Positions 55,370 through 64,000 of a stretch of DNA of 64,000 nucleotides are shown here, in pieces; position 1 is the stretch's first letter; each line of letters begins with the position of its first letter. The notes under the pieces are model-generated. The model saw nothing but the letters and a program-made list of their open reading frames with translations, had not been told where the DNA came from and did no database searches. Both the position numbers and the translations under genes were made by a program. The DNA lies in assembly GCF_013155465.1 (NCBI RefSeq), contig NZ_JABJVX010000009.1, positions 52,240 to 116,239 on the forward strand, in the 5' to 3' direction. The DNA comes from Alterinioella nitratireducens. Lineage in GTDB: Bacteria > Pseudomonadota > Alphaproteobacteria > Rhodobacterales > Rhodobacteraceae.

Positions 55370-56755
55370 TCAGTCCCGCCCGAGCCGGTCCAGCACCGCA
55401 TCCAGCCGCTCGCCGCGCACCGTGGGCGTATGGATGGGTGCACGGTTGACCGCGTCGTAATAGGCCGTGGGATCGTATTCCGGCACGTCCAGGTTCAGAT
55501 GCTCGACCGTCAGCAGGCCCATCGCCGCCAACAGGCCATAGCTGGCCTGGTAAAGCGATGTCTGCGCCTCGATCAGCCCGATCCGGGCATCCAGCAGATC
55601 CTGTTCGGCGTCCAGCACATCCAGCGTCGTGCGCGCCCCGAGCGAGGCCTCCTCCCGGACGCCTTCAAACGCCAGCCGGTTGGCGCGGATCTGCTGCTGC
55701 GAGGCCTGGATCGAGGCCGAGGCGATGCGGATCTGGGCGAAGGCATTGCCGATGCTCTGGTTGACCCGGCGCACGGTCTGGTTCAGCTCGGCCATGCTGG
55801 CATGCAGCGTGGCCAGCGCGATCCGCTCGGACGAGGCCAGCCGCCCGCCATTGTAGATCGGCTGCGAGAGGCTCAGGGTCAGCGAGGCGCTGGCGGAATC
55901 CTCGAACCATTCGCTGCGATCGGCGGGATCGACGGAACCCTCGGCGCGCAGGCTGAGGCTGGGGCCGTAATCGGTGCGCGCGGCGGCCAGGTTCAACTCG
56001 TCGGCGCGCTGGCCGTGTCTTCCGGCCTGAATCGAGGGGTGGTTCTGGCGCCCGATCTCCAGCGCCTCCTCCTGGCTGTCGGGCAGCGAGGGGATCACGC
56101 CCGGGCCGCTCAACGCACCGGGGCGGCGACCGACTGCCAGCAGGAACAGTTCGGAATCGATCATCAGCGCGCCCTGCGCCGAGACCAGCGCCCGCCGCGC
56201 CTCGGCCAGGCGCGCCTCGGCCAGCGCCACATCGGTGCGGGTATCCTCGCCGACCTCGAACCGGTCGCGCGCGGCACGCAACTGCTGCGTGATCACGCGC
56301 AGATTGCTTTCGCGGACGCTGACGACCTGCGCATCGCGCCAGACCTGCAGATAGGCGGTCACGGCGTCCAGCAACACCTGCTGCTCTAGGCCGATCAGCG
56401 ATTGCCGCGTCGCCAGCACGGTTTCCCGCGCCGCGTCGCGCAAGAGTCTGCGCCCGCCACCATCATAGAGCAGCATCTCGGCGGTCAGCGTCAGCCGGTC
56501 GGTCTGGCGCGTGGTCGGCGTCTGCCACCGCGACGACGCGATGAAGGTGATCACCGGGCGCAAACCCGCCACCTGCTGTGCCACGCCTTCATCCTGTAGC
56601 CGCAGAAGATAGCGGTTCTGTTCCAGCACGTCGGAATTGCGATAGGCGGCCGCCAGCGTGTCGGCCAGGGTTTCGGCCCGCGCCACCTGACCGAGACCGA
56701 TGATGGACAGCATCAGGACCGCCAGGAAGGAGGACAATATTCTTGTGAAACGCAT
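55370..56755 (-). CDS. TolC-family outer membrane efflux protein
   Basis: 461-residue TolC-type channel with a signal peptide (MRFTRILSSFLAVLMLSIIG, cleavage after VARA near residue 27) and two OEP repeats of long helices with LRLQDEGVAQQVAGLRPV, then DARIGLIEAQTSLYQASYGL. TolC proteins pair with inner-membrane exporters, none of which are adjacent. ATG 56755 is chosen because it directly gives the signal peptide. Confidence 0.92.
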   Translation of the reverse strand: MRFTRILSSFLAVLMLSIIGLGQVARAETLADTLAAAYRNSDVLEQNRYLLRLQDEGVAQQVAGLRPVITFIASSRWQTPTTRQTDRLTLTAEMLLYDGGGRRLLRDAARETVLATRQSLIGLEQQVLLDAVTAYLQVWRDAQVVSVRESNLRVITQQLRAARDRFEVGEDTRTDVALAEARLAEARRALVSAQGALMIDSELFLLAVGRRPGALSGPGVIPSLPDSQEEALEIGRQNHPSIQAGRHGQRADELNLAAARTDYGPSLSLRAEGSVDPADRSEWFEDSASASLTLSLSQPIYNGGRLASSERIALATLHASMAELNQTVRRVNQSIGNAFAQIRIASASIQASQQQIRANRLAFEGVREEASLGARTTLDVLDAEQDLLDARIGLIEAQTSLYQASYGLLAAMGLLTVEHLNLDVPEYDPTAYYDAVNRAPIHTPTVRGERLDAVLDRLGRD

Positions 56756-56811
56756 CGACTGTCGCCCCTGTTCAACCTGATACCCCGCCCCGGAATGATC
56801 GGCGCCCTGCC

Positions 56812-57465
56812 TCAAAACACGAATTCTTCGGCGCGGCGAAATCCGGGCAATACCGGGGCTGTGGCGTTGAACGACATGCGCCAGAAGACCCGTCCATCCA
56901 GCTTGTGGCCGATCCGGGCCTCGCCAAGCGCACCCGTCATGAAGATCGCCGCGATCCGTCCGCCTTCCTTGAGCTGGTCCAGCAGGGCCGGCGGCACCTC
57001 TTCCACGCCGCCCTCGATGACGATCGCATCATAGGGCCCGTGCTTGACGCTGCCCTCGGCCAGGGGCCCTTCGATCACAGCGACATTGTCGACACCCTGC
57101 GCGGCCAGGATATCCTGCGCCTCGGCGGCCAGGTCCGGCACATCCTCAATGGCGATGACGGCCTCGGCCAGATGCGCCAGCACTGCGGCGGAATAGCCAA
57201 GCCCGCAGCCCAGATCCAGCACCAGGTCGCCCGGCTGAATATCCAGCGCGTCCAGGATCTTGCCCATCGTGCGCGGCTCCAGCACCACGCGGCCGCCTTC
57301 CAGGGTCACGTTCTCGCCGACATAGGCCACGTCGCGCAGGCTGTCGGGCAGGTAGGCCTCGCGCGCGACGTCGAGCATGGCCTCGATGATGTTGAACTTG
57401 GTGACATCCTGCGGGCGCACCTGCGTATCAACCATCATGGTGCGGAGAGCGGTGAAATCCTGCAT
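56812..57465 (-). CDS. Protein-L-isoaspartate O-methyltransferase-like protein
   Basis: 217-residue SAM-dependent methyltransferase of the PCMT family. SAM-binding motif [20 protein letters not shown], preceded by [17 protein letters not shown]. Several Rhodobacteraceae have such a protein upstream of a tolC gene. The upstream in-frame reading to 57720 passes through a tRNA gene and is not used; ATG 57465 is the first plausible start. Enzymatic repair of isoaspartate is the family function. Confidence 0.85.
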   Translation of the reverse strand: MQDFTALRTMMVDTQVRPQDVTKFNIIEAMLDVAREAYLPDSLRDVAYVGENVTLEGGRVVLEPRTMGKILDALDIQPGDLVLDLGCGLGYSAAVLAHLAEAVIAIEDVPDLAAEAQDILAAQGVDNVAVIEGPLAEGSVKHGPYDAIVIEGGVEEVPPALLDQLKEGGRIAAIFMTGALGEARIGHKLDGRVFWRMSFNATAPVLPGFRRAEEFVF

Positions 57466-57640
57466 GATCACATCCAGCGGCTTGTTATCGTTTCGCCCGT
57501 CTTGCCACAGGTGTCCCGGCAGGGCAACGCAGGAAGGACGCCTGCCGCGAAGGCAAGGGCGAAACGTGGCACGAAAGCCCCGCGAACCTGCTTGCACCCC
57601 GCCCCGCTTTGAGGCAAAACCAGCGCCAGACCACAAGCGC
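57466..57640. other. Intergenic region upstream of the methyltransferase and tRNA-Cys
   Basis: No gene recognised. It must contain the promoters for the methyltransferase gene (minus strand) and for tRNA-Cys (plus strand). No clear consensus boxes were identified. Confidence 0.4.
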
Positions 57641-57714
57641 GGCGAGTTGGCGGAGTGGTGACGCAGCGGATTGCAAATCCGTGTACACCGGTTCGATTCC
57701 GGTACTCGCCTCCA
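57641..57714 (+). tRNA. tRNA-Cys (anticodon GCA)
   Basis: 74-nt tRNA with a 7-bp acceptor stem GGCGAGT / ACTCGCC, anticodon loop TTGCAAA giving GCA (Cys), T-arm GGTTCGATTCC, and an encoded 3' CCA. An integrase gene begins 68 nt downstream in the same direction, so the 3' part of this tRNA is the probable attachment site. Confidence 0.97.
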
Positions 57715-57781
57715 TTTCATTCTAAATCATAGGGTTAGCGGCTGAACGGTCGGGTGTGACACAAAGTGGGACACACGCCCT

Positions 57782-58819
57782 ATGATGCTGTCATCCTATC
57801 TAAGCCCCTCAAGACACGGGATTTACTACTTCCGCTGGCCTATCCCTCCGTCCTCAGACGGAAAGCGGACCACGGTTCGCATCTCCCTGCGGACCCGTTG
57901 CCCGGATCGGGCTGGTGATTTGGCCCGCCATCTTGCATCCTGCGGACGAATACTGCGCGAGAACAATGCATTGGCGGGACTGAGACAAAGCGAGATACGC
58001 GAGAAGGTGCAAGCCTACTTCAAGGCGCAACTGGACCAGTACCTTGACTGGTTGGACCGGCGCGGCTTGTCGAAGAATGCCTTGGCCGATGCCCGCGAAG
58101 AAATGCTGGACCATGACAGCATGGTCGATCTTGAAAGCGTCCATCCTCAATACCTGCCAATCGCCCGCTTCAAGACGAAGATGGAAGTCTCGGACGCCGA
58201 TTGGGACGCAAGTCTGCCCCGCATCGCCATTGAACTACGCAAGGGTCGCCGGGACATGCTAAGGCGCGTTCTGGAAGCCGCTGAGCGCCTTGAGCATTAT
58301 TCCTATGACGATGCCCCAGCCATCGCTCCTGCCGCTCCTGCGCCCGCTCTGCCAGCGTCATCGCCCTTGGGTGCGGCGGTAGATGATTTCATCGCTGAGC
58401 ATTCGCGCCAATGGGCTGACAAGACCATCGGCCAGAACCGGGCATACCTGAATATCCTTGTCGAATACTTCGGCCCTGATCGGCTGCTTGCCACGATCAC
58501 CAAGCAGGATGCGAGCGAGGTCAAGAAAGTGTTGCAGGCGCTACCGGCCAGCCGGAACACGAAGCCCAAGTTGAAGGCCATGCCGTTGATGCAGGTCATC
58601 AAGGAACCGGGGCACAAGAATATCGCGGCCAAGACGATCAACAGCCACATCCAAATGTTCAAGATGTTCTTCGACTGGGCAGAACGTCATGGACATTCAC
58701 CGCACACGCTCTTTGAAGGCATGAAGGTGGCTAAAGAGAAGAACGCGGAAACCACTGTAAAGCCCTACACGCCGGACCAGACAGCCCTGATTTTCAGGGA
58801 GTTGACTGACAACCCCTCT
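57782..58819 (+). pseudogene. Integrase, N-terminal part (interrupted by IS66-family element)
   Basis: N-terminal 346 codons of a tyrosine integrase, starting at ATG 57782. It includes the SAM-like core-binding domain (LGAAVDDFIAEHSRQWADKT). The IS66-family element follows after the TCT of the duplicated ACCCCTCT, and the frame resumes at 61287. Reading through would give an extra VSVRRDRR and a stop. Together the two parts encode 526 residues. Confidence 0.92.
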
Positions 58820-58849
58820 GTATCCGTCCGGCGTGACCGCCGTTGACAA

Positions 58850-60379
58850 TCAAGTTGCCTGCCAATTCCAGGGTGCCAGTTCGTCGAGGCGGTTGATCTT
58901 GTGATCGGCGATGTGTGTCAGCACCCAGGTGAGCCAGGCTTCCGGATTGACGCGGTTCATGCGGGCTGTCTCGACGAGGGTGTAGGCGATGGCCGCGGCC
59001 TTGCCGCCGCCTTCCGATCCCATGAACAGATAATTCTTCCGCCCGAGAGTCAGCGGCCGGATTGACCGCTCGCAGATGTTGTTATCCAACTCCAACTGGC
59101 CATCTTCGAGATAGGCCCGTGCTTTGGGCATGCGACCGAGGGCGTAGCGAATGGCCTCGGCCAGTTTGGTTTTTCCGGAGATTTTCGGCAGCTGAAGTTT
59201 CAGCCAGTTCTCCAGGTCGTCGAAGATGGGTTTGGCCTTGGCCTGTCGCAGGGCGACGCGTTCTTCGGGCGGCTTGTACCGCGCCTCCTTTTCGACGGCA
59301 TAGAGCCCGGCGATGCGCTCGATGGTTTCCCGGGCGATGGTGGAGCCGTTTCGCTCAAAGACGTCCACGAACTTGCGGCGGACATGCACCATGCAGGCCT
59401 GTTCCGCGGCCAGACCCTCGCCGAACAACCCGTTGAAGCCGGTAAATCCGTCAGCATGCACGATGCCCTTGTAACCCGCGAGATGCGCGGCGGGATGTTT
59501 GCCCTTGCGGTCCACGCTGAACTGGTACCACGCGCAAGGCGGGGCCTGGCCACACCACGGTCGTTCATCGCGGACATAGCTCCACATCCGCGCGGTCTGG
59601 GCTTTGCCGGTCTTGCCCTTTGTCTGCATCTTGACCGGGGTATCGTCGGCGAAGAGCGCGGGCCCCGCGCGCACGAGCTTGCCGATGTGATCGGCCAAAG
59701 GCTCCAGAAGCGCGGTGGAACGCCCGACCCAATCGGTCAGCGTCGACCGGTGCAGATCGACCTTCTCGCGGGCGTAAATTTCGGACTGCCGGTAGAGCGG
59801 CAGATGATCGCAATACTTGCCGACCAATACGTGCGCCAACAGACCGGGGCCTGCGCGGCCACGTTCGATCGGGCGGCTCGGCAGCGGCGTTTGAGCGAAC
59901 GTCTCGCAGCAGGAGCAGGCCATGCGCGGGCGAATGATTTCGCGGACAACAAAGTGGCCGGGGACGTATTCCAGTTCTTGCGTTACATCCTCGCCAAGGG
60001 TCCGCAGGGCTCCGCCGCAGTCGGCGCAGGTCTCGCCGGGGGAGAGAACCTCGGATTGTCGCTCCAGGTGATCAGGCAGCGGAGCCCGGCTGTGTTTCCG
60101 TTTGGTGGGTTTATCGTCATCGACCGTTTCGTCGTACTGATCGATTTCATCCAGCTGAGCCGCCGCGGCTTCAGCAATCTCGGTGTCTTCCTGCAGATCG
60201 AACGCCAACTGGTCGAGGCTTTCGGATTTGGAGCCGAACCGCGCCTTGCGATGACCGGCCAGTTGATGTTCGAGCTTCTCGATCTTCAGCGCCTGGGACC
60301 TGGCCAGATCGTGCAGCTGTGCCGCGACGGCGCGGAGCTCGTCGGGATCGGATGGCAGGGTTTGAGGCGTCTCCAGCAT
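58850..60379 (-). CDS. tnpC: IS66-family transposase TnpC
   Basis: 509-residue DDE transposase of IS66. It has the N-terminal leucine-rich [19 protein letters not shown], a zinc-finger-like [12 protein letters not shown], and conserved IS66 core segments [10 protein letters not shown] (first Asp), [13 protein letters not shown] and [21 protein letters not shown] (Glu). ATG 60379 is the preferred start; a frame from 60466 overlaps tnpB. Confidence 0.96.
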   Translation of the reverse strand: MLETPQTLPSDPDELRAVAAQLHDLARSQALKIEKLEHQLAGHRKARFGSKSESLDQLAFDLQEDTEIAEAAAAQLDEIDQYDETVDDDKPTKRKHSRAPLPDHLERQSEVLSPGETCADCGGALRTLGEDVTQELEYVPGHFVVREIIRPRMACSCCETFAQTPLPSRPIERGRAGPGLLAHVLVGKYCDHLPLYRQSEIYAREKVDLHRSTLTDWVGRSTALLEPLADHIGKLVRAGPALFADDTPVKMQTKGKTGKAQTARMWSYVRDERPWCGQAPPCAWYQFSVDRKGKHPAAHLAGYKGIVHADGFTGFNGLFGEGLAAEQACMVHVRRKFVDVFERNGSTIARETIERIAGLYAVEKEARYKPPEERVALRQAKAKPIFDDLENWLKLQLPKISGKTKLAEAIRYALGRMPKARAYLEDGQLELDNNICERSIRPLTLGRKNYLFMGSEGGGKAAAIAYTLVETARMNRVNPEAWLTWVLTHIADHKINRLDELAPWNWQAT

Positions 60380-60417
60380 TGCCGGAAGAGTACTGTTTCG
60401 CCGTGCGCAAGTGAAGC

Positions 60418-60789
60418 TTAGGTTGCTGGATTCTCTCGCAAATTGCCGGTCGTCAGAGGCCGCCACGTCTTCTGCGGCATGCGCCAGTCAATCCCTTCCA
60501 GAAGCATCGACAATTGCGACGGACTGAGGCTGATTTTGCCGTCCTTGGCGGCGGGCCAGACAAAGCGCCCGCGCTCCAGACGTTTCGAGAACAGGCACGC
60601 GCCCTGTGCGTCCCACCAGATGATCTTCAACAGGTCGCCCCGGCGCCCGCGGAACACGAACAGGTGGCCCGAATAGGGGTCTTCCTCGAGCGTCTTCTCG
60701 GCCTGCGCTGCAAGCGTGTTGAACCCCCGCCGCATGTCCGTGACCCCGGCGGCAAGCCAGACTCGCGTGTTGCTCGGCACCGGGATCAT
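60418..60789 (-). CDS. tnpB: IS66-family accessory protein TnpB
   Basis: 123-residue IS66 Orf2 protein (IstB-unrelated), recognised by [19 protein letters not shown] and [18 protein letters not shown]. It is needed together with TnpC for transposition. It overlaps tnpA by 4 nt (ATGA). Confidence 0.96.
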   Translation of the reverse strand: MIPVPSNTRVWLAAGVTDMRRGFNTLAAQAEKTLEEDPYSGHLFVFRGRRGDLLKIIWWDAQGACLFSKRLERGRFVWPAAKDGKISLSPSQLSMLLEGIDWRMPQKTWRPLTTGNLRENPAT

Positions 60790-61214
60790 GCCATCAGGCC
60801 CTGGACGAGACCGACCACCGCCGACAACGCCGTCGGTCCTTCAACGACGATCCTCCGCCCGTCCGAGAGCGTGATGTCGACGCGATTGGCCATGACGGCC
60901 CCGTCGGTCAAATCGGCCCCCGCCACACTCGCTGCAACCATTTGATCGTCAATCGCCGGACCGGAAATCTCCACCGGCAGGAAGACGTCGCCGTCCTCCG
61001 GCCCGCAGTTCTCTTCCTTCGGTCCGGGCGCGTAGCGCGGGTCCCGCAACCAGGTGAAGATCAGGTTGGAATTCATCGAATACCGCCGCGCCACCTGGGC
61101 AACCGAGACGCCCGGCACCAGGGTCTGACTGCAGATCGACCGCTTCTCCTCGTCAGACCAGAACCGCTTCTTCTGGCCCTTCTTTCCCGCCATGGAGTGC
61201 CTCAAGATGTCCAT
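60786..61214 (-). CDS. tnpA: IS66-family accessory protein TnpA
   Basis: 142-residue IS66 Orf1 protein with an N-terminal helix-turn-helix: [18 protein letters not shown] and [22 protein letters not shown] at 61214, second ATG at 61193. Carried by the element that splits the integrase gene. Confidence 0.94.
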   Translation of the reverse strand: MDILRHSMAGKKGQKKRFWSDEEKRSICSQTLVPGVSVAQVARRYSMNSNLIFTWLRDPRYAPGPKEENCGPEDGDVFLPVEISGPAIDDQMVAASVAGADLTDGAVMANRVDITLSDGRRIVVEGPTALSAVVGLVQGLMA

Positions 61215-61286
61215 TGTTAATCATGGACATTATCGGCAGCAGTCCCCCTCCGTCAGAGCGGTCACGCCGGACGGATACACCCCTCT

Positions 61287-61829
61287 GGCCTCGTTCGGAA
61301 GGACAGTCACAAGTGGGGCGTGCTGTTGGGCCTGTTCACTGGGGCGCGTCTGAACGAGATTTGCCAACTCGACATTGCTGATATTCAGCAAGACGGCGAC
61401 CAGTGGTTTCTGAACATCACAGACGAAGGCGACGACAATAAGCGCGTTAAGGCAAGTGCAAGCCGACGGAAAGTCCCACTGCACACGGAGTTGATCCGGC
61501 TAGGCTTTCTTGACTTCGTTGAAAGCCGAAAGTGCGGCCAGCGCCTATTCCCGGACTACAGCTACAACGTCAATGGCGGCTACGGTCGCAATCTGGGGCG
61601 CTGGTACAATGAAAGCTTCTTACCCAAACTTGGGATCAAGAAACCGGGTATCGTCTTTCACAGCTTCCGACACACGATGGTTACGCGGCTTGGGCGTGCT
61701 GACGTGCCGGAACCGATCTATCAATGCATCGTCGGCCATGCTCGGGCCGGGGTCACACAACAAGTCTACCTGCGGCAAGGCTTCACTTTGCGCCAGTTGA
61801 GCGAGGCCATCGAAAAGTTTCGTGTCTGA
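61287..61829 (+). pseudogene. Integrase, C-terminal catalytic part (interrupted by IS66-family element)
   Basis: In-frame continuation of 57782-58819 after removal of the insertion and one 8-bp copy: TCT then GGC CTC GTT. It contains the tyrosine-recombinase catalytic set: FTGARLNEIC (Arg), HSFRHTMVTRL (His-x-x-Arg), VGHARAG (His) and QQVYLR (Tyr). The split makes the enzyme inactive. Confidence 0.92.
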
Positions 61830-61831
61830 CG

Positions 61832-61888
61832 GGTCGCGCCGTTCCTAATCGTTACCAGTAATGCGGGAGCGGCGCAGACGGCGCGACC
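61832..61888. terminator. Inverted repeat between the integrase and polymerase-like genes
   Basis: Perfect 11-bp inverted repeat GGTCGCGCCGT (61832-61842) / ACGGCGCGACC (61878-61888) with a 35-nt loop, between two convergent genes. No T tract follows directly. It may be a bidirectional terminator or a structural site of the element. Confidence 0.5.
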
Positions 61889-61964
61889 GACAGGGTATTC
61901 CAATAAGCTTTTACTACCATATCTTTCAAAAGGCTATACGACCTCCACACATATAGGGGAAACC

Positions 61965-63365
61965 CTAGAGCGGTTCACGGGATGCCCGAAACGCCTGCAA
62001 GCGTCCTTCGTACCCATCGGGTTCCAGCAACCCTGCAATGTCTGGCGCGATGGGGTCTTCGCTTGGCTCGACATTCTCACCTTCGCCCATGTCGAACTCG
62101 ACTTTGTTTTCTACGCCGAACATGTCCTTGAAAACCGCTTTCATGGTGTCTTCCAGAACATCCCGCATGTCGTGGTGCACAATGAAGCTGTCATGCACCG
62201 GCAAGCAGGCATAGCCCATGCCAGCAAATCTGAGCATCACGGTTTCGGCCAGATCACTGTCCATACGTTGAAGCCGCAACCCGAAACCGGTCCCGAAGTG
62301 ATCCGCACATTCCGGATAGCTATCGACAATGAAACGCTTGAAGTCTGTCCAGTTTCGACCGGTTAGCGTTTCTTCATACTTCTCTATTTTCTTCATCTCC
62401 TTGACGCTATCGGCATTCAGAAGCGCATTGAAAGTCTTCTTCACAAGTCTGCGCTCATCCTCATTCCCCTTGTTCGTGACACAGCGTGCATATGGGTCGG
62501 TGGGAATGTCCTTGCCTGCCAGTGCGAACAGCATCGCGGGATGGATGCCGGAATAATCAACCTCGACCGTCTTCTTGCCGTCGATCAAGATGTGCCGCCG
62601 CAAATGGCTGGGAATGCTGATCCACCATGCACCGTAGAAGCGCCCGCCCTGTTCCCACTCATCGTTGTTGAAAACCCGGTAGACCGTGCGCGCGGCAAAG
62701 TCGAAGGACTGAGCGGCTTCATCGTCCCGTGTCCCGTCTATGCGCTTCAACTCTTGGGCCAGTTGTACGTCCGTCAGTGCCAGGTCTGCCCAATGGCTTT
62801 CCAGCATGTCGTTGATGATACGCAGTTGATCCCGCGCCACGTTCGCGAAGGCGTTATCGCCATACTCGACAAGCCGCTTCTTGCTGTCTTTCAAGCGGAT
62901 GCCTTCGGCGTTCGGGTGCCGTCGCAGATCGACCACAGAGGCACCGGCCCGGTCAATCCCTGCCATTAAGGAAGGGGTCGCCATGTAGCGGGCCACACGG
63001 CTGTTCTTCTTCGCGGGGTCATCCCAGTGCGGCGTGCTCATCACGATCAACCCGGCGTCTTCCAATGCGTCCATCGCAGCGGTGAAGGTCCGATAGGACA
63101 AGAAGCTGGCCCCATATCGAGACTTGCTTTTCTTCGTGATCGCGGTCGCACCGCTCGCAATGCCCACCTCAAGCGAAGGGTCGCTTTCATGCGCCCGGAA
63201 CAGGTCCAGTACGATGGCCTTGATGGACGCTTCAAAACGCGGCTGCGCATCGGACTTGAGCGGTTTGGGACGTGCGGCGGTCAGGTCGGCGCAGAGCGTG
63301 TCCAGAAACGCGGACAGCGCCGGGGCGTCGGTGGTCCATTGCGGGTCAAACGGGCGCGAAGGCAT
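61965..63365 (-). CDS. Uncharacterised protein with family A/T7-type polymerase motifs
   Basis: 466-residue protein with no assigned function. Motifs appear in order: an ExxGR segment (EQGGRFYG; residues 238-245), motif A-like VEVDYSGIHP (D270), motif B-like RRLVKKTFNALLNA (305-318; R305, K309) and motif C-like PVHDSFIV (H391, D392). The same order and key residues occur in family A DNA polymerases and T7 RNA polymerase, but the Tyr of motif B is Asn317. Residues about 75-110 look like a winged helix, followed by a long helical region. Spacing is more compact than in Klenow. No exonuclease domain is seen. ATG 63365 has no clear ribosome-binding site. Confidence 0.6.
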   Translation of the reverse strand: MPSRPFDPQWTTDAPALSAFLDTLCADLTAARPKPLKSDAQPRFEASIKAIVLDLFRAHESDPSLEVGIASGATAITKKSKSRYGASFLSYRTFTAAMDALEDAGLIVMSTPHWDDPAKKNSRVARYMATPSLMAGIDRAGASVVDLRRHPNAEGIRLKDSKKRLVEYGDNAFANVARDQLRIINDMLESHWADLALTDVQLAQELKRIDGTRDDEAAQSFDFAARTVYRVFNNDEWEQGGRFYGAWWISIPSHLRRHILIDGKKTVEVDYSGIHPAMLFALAGKDIPTDPYARCVTNKGNEDERRLVKKTFNALLNADSVKEMKKIEKYEETLTGRNWTDFKRFIVDSYPECADHFGTGFGLRLQRMDSDLAETVMLRFAGMGYACLPVHDSFIVHHDMRDVLEDTMKAVFKDMFGVENKVEFDMGEGENVEPSEDPIAPDIAGLLEPDGYEGRLQAFRASREPL

Positions 63366-63474
63366 GGGGCATATCTATCTGTTTTCCGTTGGCTATCACG
63401 AACACCGCGACTTCCGTTCGCCACCTTGGACCGCTAAGGTGACAAGAAACAAGGACAAGGGCAGACCCTACCAC
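63366..63474. promoter_or_regulatory. Divergent intergenic region between the polymerase-like and methyltransferase genes
   Basis: 109 bp, must contain promoters for both genes, but no consensus boxes or operator were recognised. Confidence 0.3.
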
Positions 63475-63942
63475 ATGGCCGGAAAATACGACGACCTCAC
63501 CCGCGCGCAACTTGTCGAACTGCTGGAAAAGCGCGACCGGACCAAGAAGCTGGGGCTGGTGTGGGAGCGGGACGAGATCGAGGCGGACGCGGCGGTGGAT
63601 GCCAACTTCATCGCCTGCCGGATCGACGAGGCGCTGTCGGACAAGCCCGCGCCATGGGACAATCTGGTGATCGAGGGCGACAACTTCGACGCGCTGCGCT
63701 GGCTGCGCATGACCCATGCAGGCCGGGTGAAGTGCATCTACATCGACCCGCCCTACAACACCGGCAACAAGGATTGGGTCTATAACGACAGCTATATGGA
63801 CAAGGAGGACCGGTTCCGCCAGTCCACATGGCTGGAGTTTCTCTATCGCCGCCTGACACTGGCGCGGGACTTGTTGGCCGAAGACGGGGTGCTGCTGGTG
63901 TCGATCAATGACGACCAGCGGGCTGGACCTGTCACGGTTTGA
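63475..63942 (+). pseudogene. Type III restriction-modification DNA methyltransferase (Mod), truncated
   Basis: First 150 or so residues of a beta-class N6-adenine methyltransferase. It has a start MAGKYDDLTRAQLVELLEKR, VIEGDNFDALRWL, and the catalytic DPPYNTGNKDWVYNDSYMDK, then LLAEDGVLLVSINDDQRA, after which the frame is replaced by GPVTV and a stop at 63942 contributed by an insertion sequence. Type III Mod proteins are usually about 600 residues, so the target-recognition part is lost from this end. Confidence 0.9.
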
Positions 63943-64000
63943 TGCCGCTCCTTTGATAGCATTTACTGCAACAAAGGAGACTGACTATGGGACTGAAACG
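63924..64000 (+). mobile_element. Left end of an IS3-family (IS407-like) insertion sequence, partial
   Basis: The Mod frame is broken near 63924, where TGGACCTGTCACGG begins. An ATG at 63986 with AAAGGAG upstream starts MGLKR, like the orfA of IS407-group IS3 elements (MGLKRHKPEE-type). The window ends at 64000, so the right end and the duplication cannot be verified. Confidence 0.6.
63986..64000 (+). CDS. IS3-family transposase OrfA, first codons only
   Basis: ATG with AAAGGAG 7 nt upstream and the residues MGLKR, then the window ends. The assignment relies on this short N-terminus and on the insertion-like break of the methyltransferase gene. Confidence 0.45.

Larger units (their letters stand above)
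58820..61278. mobile_element. IS66-family insertion sequence (2,459 bp)
   Basis: Bounded by inverted repeats starting GTATCCGTCCGGCGTGACCG (58820 onward; reverse complement ending at 61278), and flanked by the 8-bp duplication ACCCCTCT (58812-58819 and 61279-61286), which is the IS66-family duplication size. It contains tnpA, tnpB and tnpC on the minus strand. Confidence 0.96.
57715..64000. mobile_element. Decayed integrative element next to tRNA-Cys (right end outside window)
   Basis: Starts at the 3' end of tRNA-Cys with a tyrosine integrase, followed by an uncharacterised polymerase-like gene and a Type III methyltransferase. The integrase and the methyltransferase are each broken by an insertion sequence, so the element is probably unable to move. 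The direct repeat at the far end could not be seen because the window ends first. Two GACACA repeats at 57758-57763 and 57770-57775 may be integrase arm sites. Confidence 0.75.

Noticed and set aside
61320..61829. Stand-alone short integrase
   Set aside because: It is the C-terminal half of the integrase split by the IS66-family element; the frame continues upstream to 61287 and joins 58819.
1..64000. CRISPR array or rRNA genes
   Set aside because: No regularly spaced direct repeats and no rRNA-like sequence were seen anywhere in the window.

Overview
The window is high-GC alphaproteobacterial chromosome, most likely from a Rhodobacteraceae (Roseobacter-type) organism. The evidence is the aerobic CobG-type cobalamin gene order, the paa gene content, a TAXI-type TRAP transporter with DctB/DctD-like regulators, a DUF6280 gene next to efp, and dense overlapping (ATGA) gene starts.

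Layout. (1) 51-8194: phenylacetate catabolism, first half: paaX, paaZ and a fused enoyl-CoA hydratase/3-hydroxyacyl-CoA dehydrogenase on the minus strand, divergent from paaG-paaI-paaK-paaR. (2) 8264-14153: a DMT transporter, then a hydrolase gene split by a complete 3,695-bp Tn3-family transposon (38-bp perfect inverted repeats, 5-bp target duplication), then a GNAT acetyltransferase. (3) 14465-20098: phenylacetate catabolism, second half, all minus: thiolase paaJ, epoxidase paaABCDE and a sixth PaaA-like gene. (4) 20272-22766: fahA, maiA and a DinB-fold protein. (5) 22826-40252: cobalamin biosynthesis: cobQ, two tandem Lin0512-family genes and cobO on the minus strand; then a cobalamin riboswitch, DUF1636, cobW and cobN-G-H-I-J-(K)-L-E-M-B-A-F, with only cobK inverted. 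(6) 40317-51511: an MmgE/PrpD protein, malonyl-CoA synthetase, amidase, DctB/DctD-like two-component system and TAXI TRAP transporter, possibly uptake and activation of a malonate-like compound. (7) 51598-57465: brnT/brnA toxin-antitoxin, DUF6280, efp, rhomboid protease, an acidic PopZ-like protein, a TolC-family protein and a PCMT-like methyltransferase. (8) 57641-64000: tRNA-Cys followed by a decayed integrative element: an integrase split by a complete IS66-family element (8-bp duplication), a polymerase-like protein of unknown role, and a Type III methyltransferase truncated by another IS at the window edge.

How the genes work together. PaaK activates phenylacetate, PaaABCDE epoxidises the ring, PaaG isomerises, PaaZ opens the ring and oxidises, and PaaJ plus the fused hydratase/dehydrogenase finish the path to acetyl-CoA and succinyl-CoA. 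PaaX and a TetR regulator sit in the cluster, and the two divergent control regions share a 15-bp motif. FahA and MaiA are the last steps of homogentisate breakdown. The cobalamin block covers most of the aerobic route from uroporphyrinogen III to cobyric acid.

The most unusual items are: a compact protein in the tRNA-Cys element carrying, in order, motifs like those of family A DNA polymerases and T7-type RNA polymerases; two 45-nt intergenic double-hairpin elements with the same architecture but different stem sequences; a sixth PaaA-like protein after paaE; and tandem Lin0512 genes preceded by an overlapping small ORF.
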